DNA from: an uncultured Lachnospiraceae bacterium
GTDB taxonomy: Bacteria; Bacillota; Clostridia; Lachnospirales; Lachnospiraceae
Assembly (NCBI GenBank): GCA_910586025.1
Contig: CAJUIO010000055.1
Span: forward strand, 1 to 23,959
Length of the DNA: 23,959 nt
Reading direction: 5' to 3'
Shown here: in pieces, positions 22,052-23,959 of the stretch
Numbering within the stretch: the first letter of the stretch is position 1
Layout: each line of letters starts with the position of its first letter
The notes under the pieces: generated by a model
What the model was told of the DNA's origin: nothing
Databases searched by the model: none
What the model saw: only the letters and a program-made list of their open reading frames with translations
Translations under genes and position numbers: made by a program

Positions 22052-22603
22052 TTGGGAAATGTATGTGTTTTTTTTGGAACAGGTTTTGAGGAAATAGAGG
22101 CGCTGACCGTTGTGGATCTGCTGCGGAGAGTGGATGTGGATACGGAGATGGTCTCTGTTATGGAGGATAAGACCGTGACAGGGTCCCACGGAATTCCGGT
22201 TGTGACTGACAGGCTTATTTCGGAGGTTGACTTTGATAAGGCGGATGTGATCGTTCTTCCGGGAGGAATGCCGGGAACTAGGAAGCTGGAGGAGTGCGAG
22301 GCTCTGATGCGTCAGGTGGATGCGTTTGCGGCGGACGGCAGGCTGGTATGCGCAATCTGTGCCGCTCCCTCGATTCTGGGGCACAGAGGACATCTGAAGG
22401 GAAAGAGCGCGATCGCTTATCCCGGCTTTGAGAAGGAGCTGGAGGGAGCTAAGATCGTTACTGAGCCCGCAGTTACGGACGGGACGATCATCACCGGGAG
22501 AGGAATGGGATGCGCGGTGGACTTTGGTCTTGCCATAGTGGAATATTTGAAAGGAAGGAAGGTCAGGGATGAACTGGCTGAAAAGATTGTTTTCAATCAG
22601 TAA
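22052..22603 (+). CDS. DJ-1/PfpI family protein (YajL-like)
   Basis: A 183-aa protein of the DJ-1/ThiJ/PfpI superfamily, single-domain length. It has the conserved Glu near the N-terminus (FEEIEAL, Glu14), LPGGMPGT, the nucleophile elbow CAICAAPS with Cys103, and the C-terminal IITGRGMGCAVDFGLAIVEYL typical of the YajL/DJ-1 branch. Members are linked to oxidative stress, protein or glyoxal repair and chaperone activity; which one applies here is not shown. There is no ATG near the start: the frame has TTG at 22046 and 22052. The second is chosen because AGGGG (22041-22045) is six bases before it. It is first in an operon with the next two genes (gaps of 15 and 6 bases). Confidence 0.88.
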   Translation: MGNVCVFFGTGFEEIEALTVVDLLRRVDVDTEMVSVMEDKTVTGSHGIPVVTDRLISEVDFDKADVIVLPGGMPGTRKLEECEALMRQVDAFAADGRLVCAICAAPSILGHRGHLKGKSAIAYPGFEKELEGAKIVTEPAVTDGTIITGRGMGCAVDFGLAIVEYLKGRKVRDELAEKIVFNQ

Positions 22604-22618
22604 GCCGGAGTAGGACAA

Positions 22619-23080
22619 ATGAATATTTTATTTTTTTTGACACCGAAAGAGGAAGTGGCATATATTTACGACACGGATTCCCTCAGGCAGGCTCTTGAGA
22701 AGATGGAGCACCACAGGTTTGCGGCGGTTCCCATCATCAGCAGGACCGACGGCCACTATGTGGGAACTCTGACAGAGGGCGACCTGCTTTGGAGTATCAA
22801 GGACAGAAACAATCTGTCTCTGAAAGCGGCGGAGGATATTTCTGTCATGGAAGTGAGACGCAGGTGGGACAATGAGCCGGTGGACGTGGATGTGAATATG
22901 GAGGATCTGCTGAATAAAGCCATGAATCAGAATTTTGTGCCGGTCATTGACGACAGAAAGCGTTTCATCGGAATCATTACGAGGAAGGACCTGATCCAGT
23001 ATCTTTGCAGAAAGCTTGTGACGGTTCAGCTGGAAGCCGGAGGCATGGGGATCGGAAATAAAGCCGGAAGGTGGAGATGA
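22619..23080 (+). CDS. Two-CBS-domain protein
   Basis: A 153-aa stand-alone Bateman module: CBS1 (about 5-65, with RFAAVPIISRTDGHYVGTLTEGDL) and CBS2 (about 75-135, with NFVPVIDDRKRFIGIITRKDLI). No enzymatic or membrane domain is attached. Such pairs bind adenosine nucleotides, and several Firmicute proteins of this size bind cyclic di-AMP (for example DarB/CbpB); the ligand here is unknown. It reads MNILFFLTPKEEV at the start, with GGAG at 22607-22610 as ribosome binding site. Its place between a DJ-1 protein and a Gre factor hints at a stress-related operon, but this is inference. Confidence 0.85.
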   Translation: MNILFFLTPKEEVAYIYDTDSLRQALEKMEHHRFAAVPIISRTDGHYVGTLTEGDLLWSIKDRNNLSLKAAEDISVMEVRRRWDNEPVDVDVNMEDLLNKAMNQNFVPVIDDRKRFIGIITRKDLIQYLCRKLVTVQLEAGGMGIGNKAGRWR

Positions 23081-23086
23081 GAGGAA

Positions 23087-23590
23087 ATGTTTAACCAGTT
23101 AACAAAAAAGGATATTGAGGCCATGGAGGCGGAGATCGAAGAGAGGAAGCTGGTTATCCGGCCAAAGCTTCTCGAGTCAGTCAAGGAAGCCAGGGCGCAG
23201 GGAGATTTAAGCGAAAATTTTGAATATTACGCTGCGAAGAGAGAAAAGAATAAAAATGAAAGCCGGATCCGTTTTCTGGAACGAATGATCAAAACGGCTG
23301 AGATCATTCCCGATGATTCCAGGGAAGACGAGATAGGAATGAACACCAGAGTAAAGGTGGAGTTTGAGGAGGACGGTCTTGAGGAAACCTACAAGCTTGT
23401 TACCACCATGCGGGGAAACTCTCTCGAAGGTCTTGTGAGCGTGGAATCGCCCATAGGCAAAGCGCTGCTTGGACATAAAGCCGGCGACAGGGTTTTTGTG
23501 GAGGTGAACCCTTCCTACGGATACTATCTTATTATAAAGGAAATTGAAAAAAACGCGGATGAAGCGGACGACAAGCTGAGGAGCTTTTAA
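23087..23590 (+). CDS. greA: GreA/GreB family transcription elongation factor
   Basis: A 167-aa Gre-type factor that enters the RNA polymerase secondary channel and stimulates cleavage of backtracked RNA. The N-terminal coiled coil (about 5-78) carries the acidic tip GDLSENFEYYAAK, with Asp40 and Glu43 at the positions of Asp41 and Glu44 of Escherichia coli GreA, so the catalytic pair is intact. The C-terminal FKBP-like domain has VSVESPIGKALLGHKAGDRV. It ends in a short charged tail (EKNADEADDKLRSF) longer than in E. coli GreA. It could be a second, paralogous Gre protein. GAGGAA sits just before the ATG, six bases after the CBS gene. Confidence 0.9.
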   Translation: MFNQLTKKDIEAMEAEIEERKLVIRPKLLESVKEARAQGDLSENFEYYAAKREKNKNESRIRFLERMIKTAEIIPDDSREDEIGMNTRVKVEFEEDGLEETYKLVTTMRGNSLEGLVSVESPIGKALLGHKAGDRVFVEVNPSYGYYLIIKEIEKNADEADDKLRSF

Positions 23591-23617
23591 GGTAAAACTT
23601 ACCAACATAATTTTTTT
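23591..23617 (+). terminator. Weak candidate terminator after the Gre gene
   Basis: GGTAA (23591-23595) pairs with TTACC (23599-23603), followed after seven bases by seven T (23611-23617). The stem is short and the T-tract is displaced, so the call is tentative. It overlaps the -35 of the next promoter. Confidence 0.3.
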
Positions 23618-23633
23618 GCCACCGTTAATACTA
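23605..23633 (+). promoter_or_regulatory. Sigma-G-like forespore promoter of the SASP gene
   Basis: ACATA (23605-23609), a 17-bp spacer and AATACTA (23627-23633). Each element misses the sigma-G consensus by one base, but the -35 is identical to that of spoVAE and the spacer is the same at all three sites. SASP genes are classic sigma-G targets. The start would be near 23640, leaving a leader of about 120 nt. Confidence 0.5.
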
Positions 23634-23637
23634 TGAA

Positions 23638-23712
23638 CAAGATAAGTGATCGCGAGAAGCTTTGAATGAACATAACACTTCAGGATAAGCGACCGCAAAG
23701 CTTATCTTGAAG
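23638..23712 (+). other. Structured leader of the SASP gene with alternative pairings
   Basis: CTTCAGGATAAGC (23678-23690) pairs with GCTTATCTTGAAG (23700-23712): 13 pairs, one G-U, with a nine-base loop. The same 3' arm can instead pair with CAAGATAAG (23638-23646), nine perfect pairs. The two 5' partners belong to an imperfect direct repeat (23641-23662 and 23684-23703). There is no T-tract, so this is not a terminator. Confidence 0.6.
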
Positions 23713-23758
23713 GATAGATGACTTGAGAAAGTCAAAAATAATAACGGAGGTGAAAAAG

Positions 23759-23959
23759 ATGGCTAGCAGCAAATCTAATAGAGTAGAAGTTCCTGAGGCT
23801 AAGGCAGCTATGGATCGTTTCAAAACTGAGGTTGCTTCTGAGCTTGGTGTTAACCTGAAGGAAGGCTACAACGGTGATTTAACATCCAAGGAAGCAGGTT
23901 CTATCGGCGGCGAGATGGTTCGTAGAATGATCAAGAAGCAGGAAGAACAGATGAAGTAA
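23759..23959 (+). CDS. Alpha/beta-type small acid-soluble spore protein
   Basis: A 66-aa SASP that coats forespore DNA, protects it from UV and peroxide, and is broken down at germination. It matches the family along its length: MASSKSNRVEVPEAKAAM, then FKTEVASELGV (21-31) with the GPR protease recognition site (cut expected after Glu24), then GSIGGEMVRRMIKKQEEQM near the C-terminus. The frame also opens with TTG at 23723, but the ATG at 23759 has GGAGGT seven bases upstream and gives the standard N-terminus. The stop TAA is the last codon of the window. Upstream are a sigma-G-like promoter and a structured leader. Confidence 0.96.
   Translation: MASSKSNRVEVPEAKAAMDRFKTEVASELGVNLKEGYNGDLTSKEAGSIGGEMVRRMIKKQEEQMK

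Overview
The window reads as a chromosomal segment of a spore-forming Firmicute, most likely a Lachnospiraceae-type Clostridium relative. The reasons are: spoVAA, spoVAB, spoVAE and an alpha/beta-type SASP gene; AddAB rather than RecBCD; strong AGGAGG-type ribosome binding sites; a TPP riboswitch ahead of thiT; and moderately G+C-rich housekeeping genes with purine-rich sense strands. Nearly all genes lie on the + strand. No CRISPR array, tRNA, rRNA, transposase or prophage was seen. The species call is inference.

Layout. 1-354: start of a divergent minus-strand gene leaving the left edge (9 codons visible), with a sigma-A promoter at 311-340 and a long (about 277-nt) leader that may fold. 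355-918: an A+T-rich, 5'-truncated family 2 glycosyltransferase remnant. 948-2130: a membrane-anchored endonuclease/exonuclease/phosphatase-fold protein with its own promoter. 2125-5855: a sporulation/metabolism block (spoVAA-spoVAB, a 76-aa unknown, ridA, a shikimate-kinase-like kinase, an EamA exporter, spoVAE) closed by a terminator. SpoVAC and spoVAD, which lie between AB and AE in Bacillus, are absent. 5894-7781: Xaa-Pro aminopeptidase. 7803-10112: uracil permease and a NagD-like HAD phosphatase. 10126-10360: a 235-bp near-perfect inverted-repeat element. 10394-18719: serine hydrolase, then addB-addA. 18755-19760: terminator, promoter, TPP riboswitch and thiT. 19757-21301: malQ. 21298-21789 (minus): CYTH protein, convergent with malQ. 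21822-21887: a short relative of the 10126 repeat. 21973-23590: DJ-1/PfpI protein, CBS-domain protein and a GreA-family factor as an operon. 23605-23959: SASP gene with a structured leader.

Functional links. Three sites with the same architecture (5-bp -35, 17-bp spacer, 7-bp -10) and close to the forespore sigma-G consensus precede spoVAA, spoVAE and the SASP gene. They suggest one forespore regulon: SpoVA proteins move dipicolinic acid and the SASP coats spore DNA. AddAB does double-strand-break processing. ThiT is controlled by thiamine pyrophosphate through a hairpin that carries both the ribosome binding site and a terminator U-tract.

Most worth a second look: the palindromic repeat pair (10126-10360 and 21822-21887), the split spoVA set with matching sigma-G-like promoters, the kinase with altered shikimate-binding positions, the unassigned leader at 28-304, and the alternative-pairing leader of the SASP gene.
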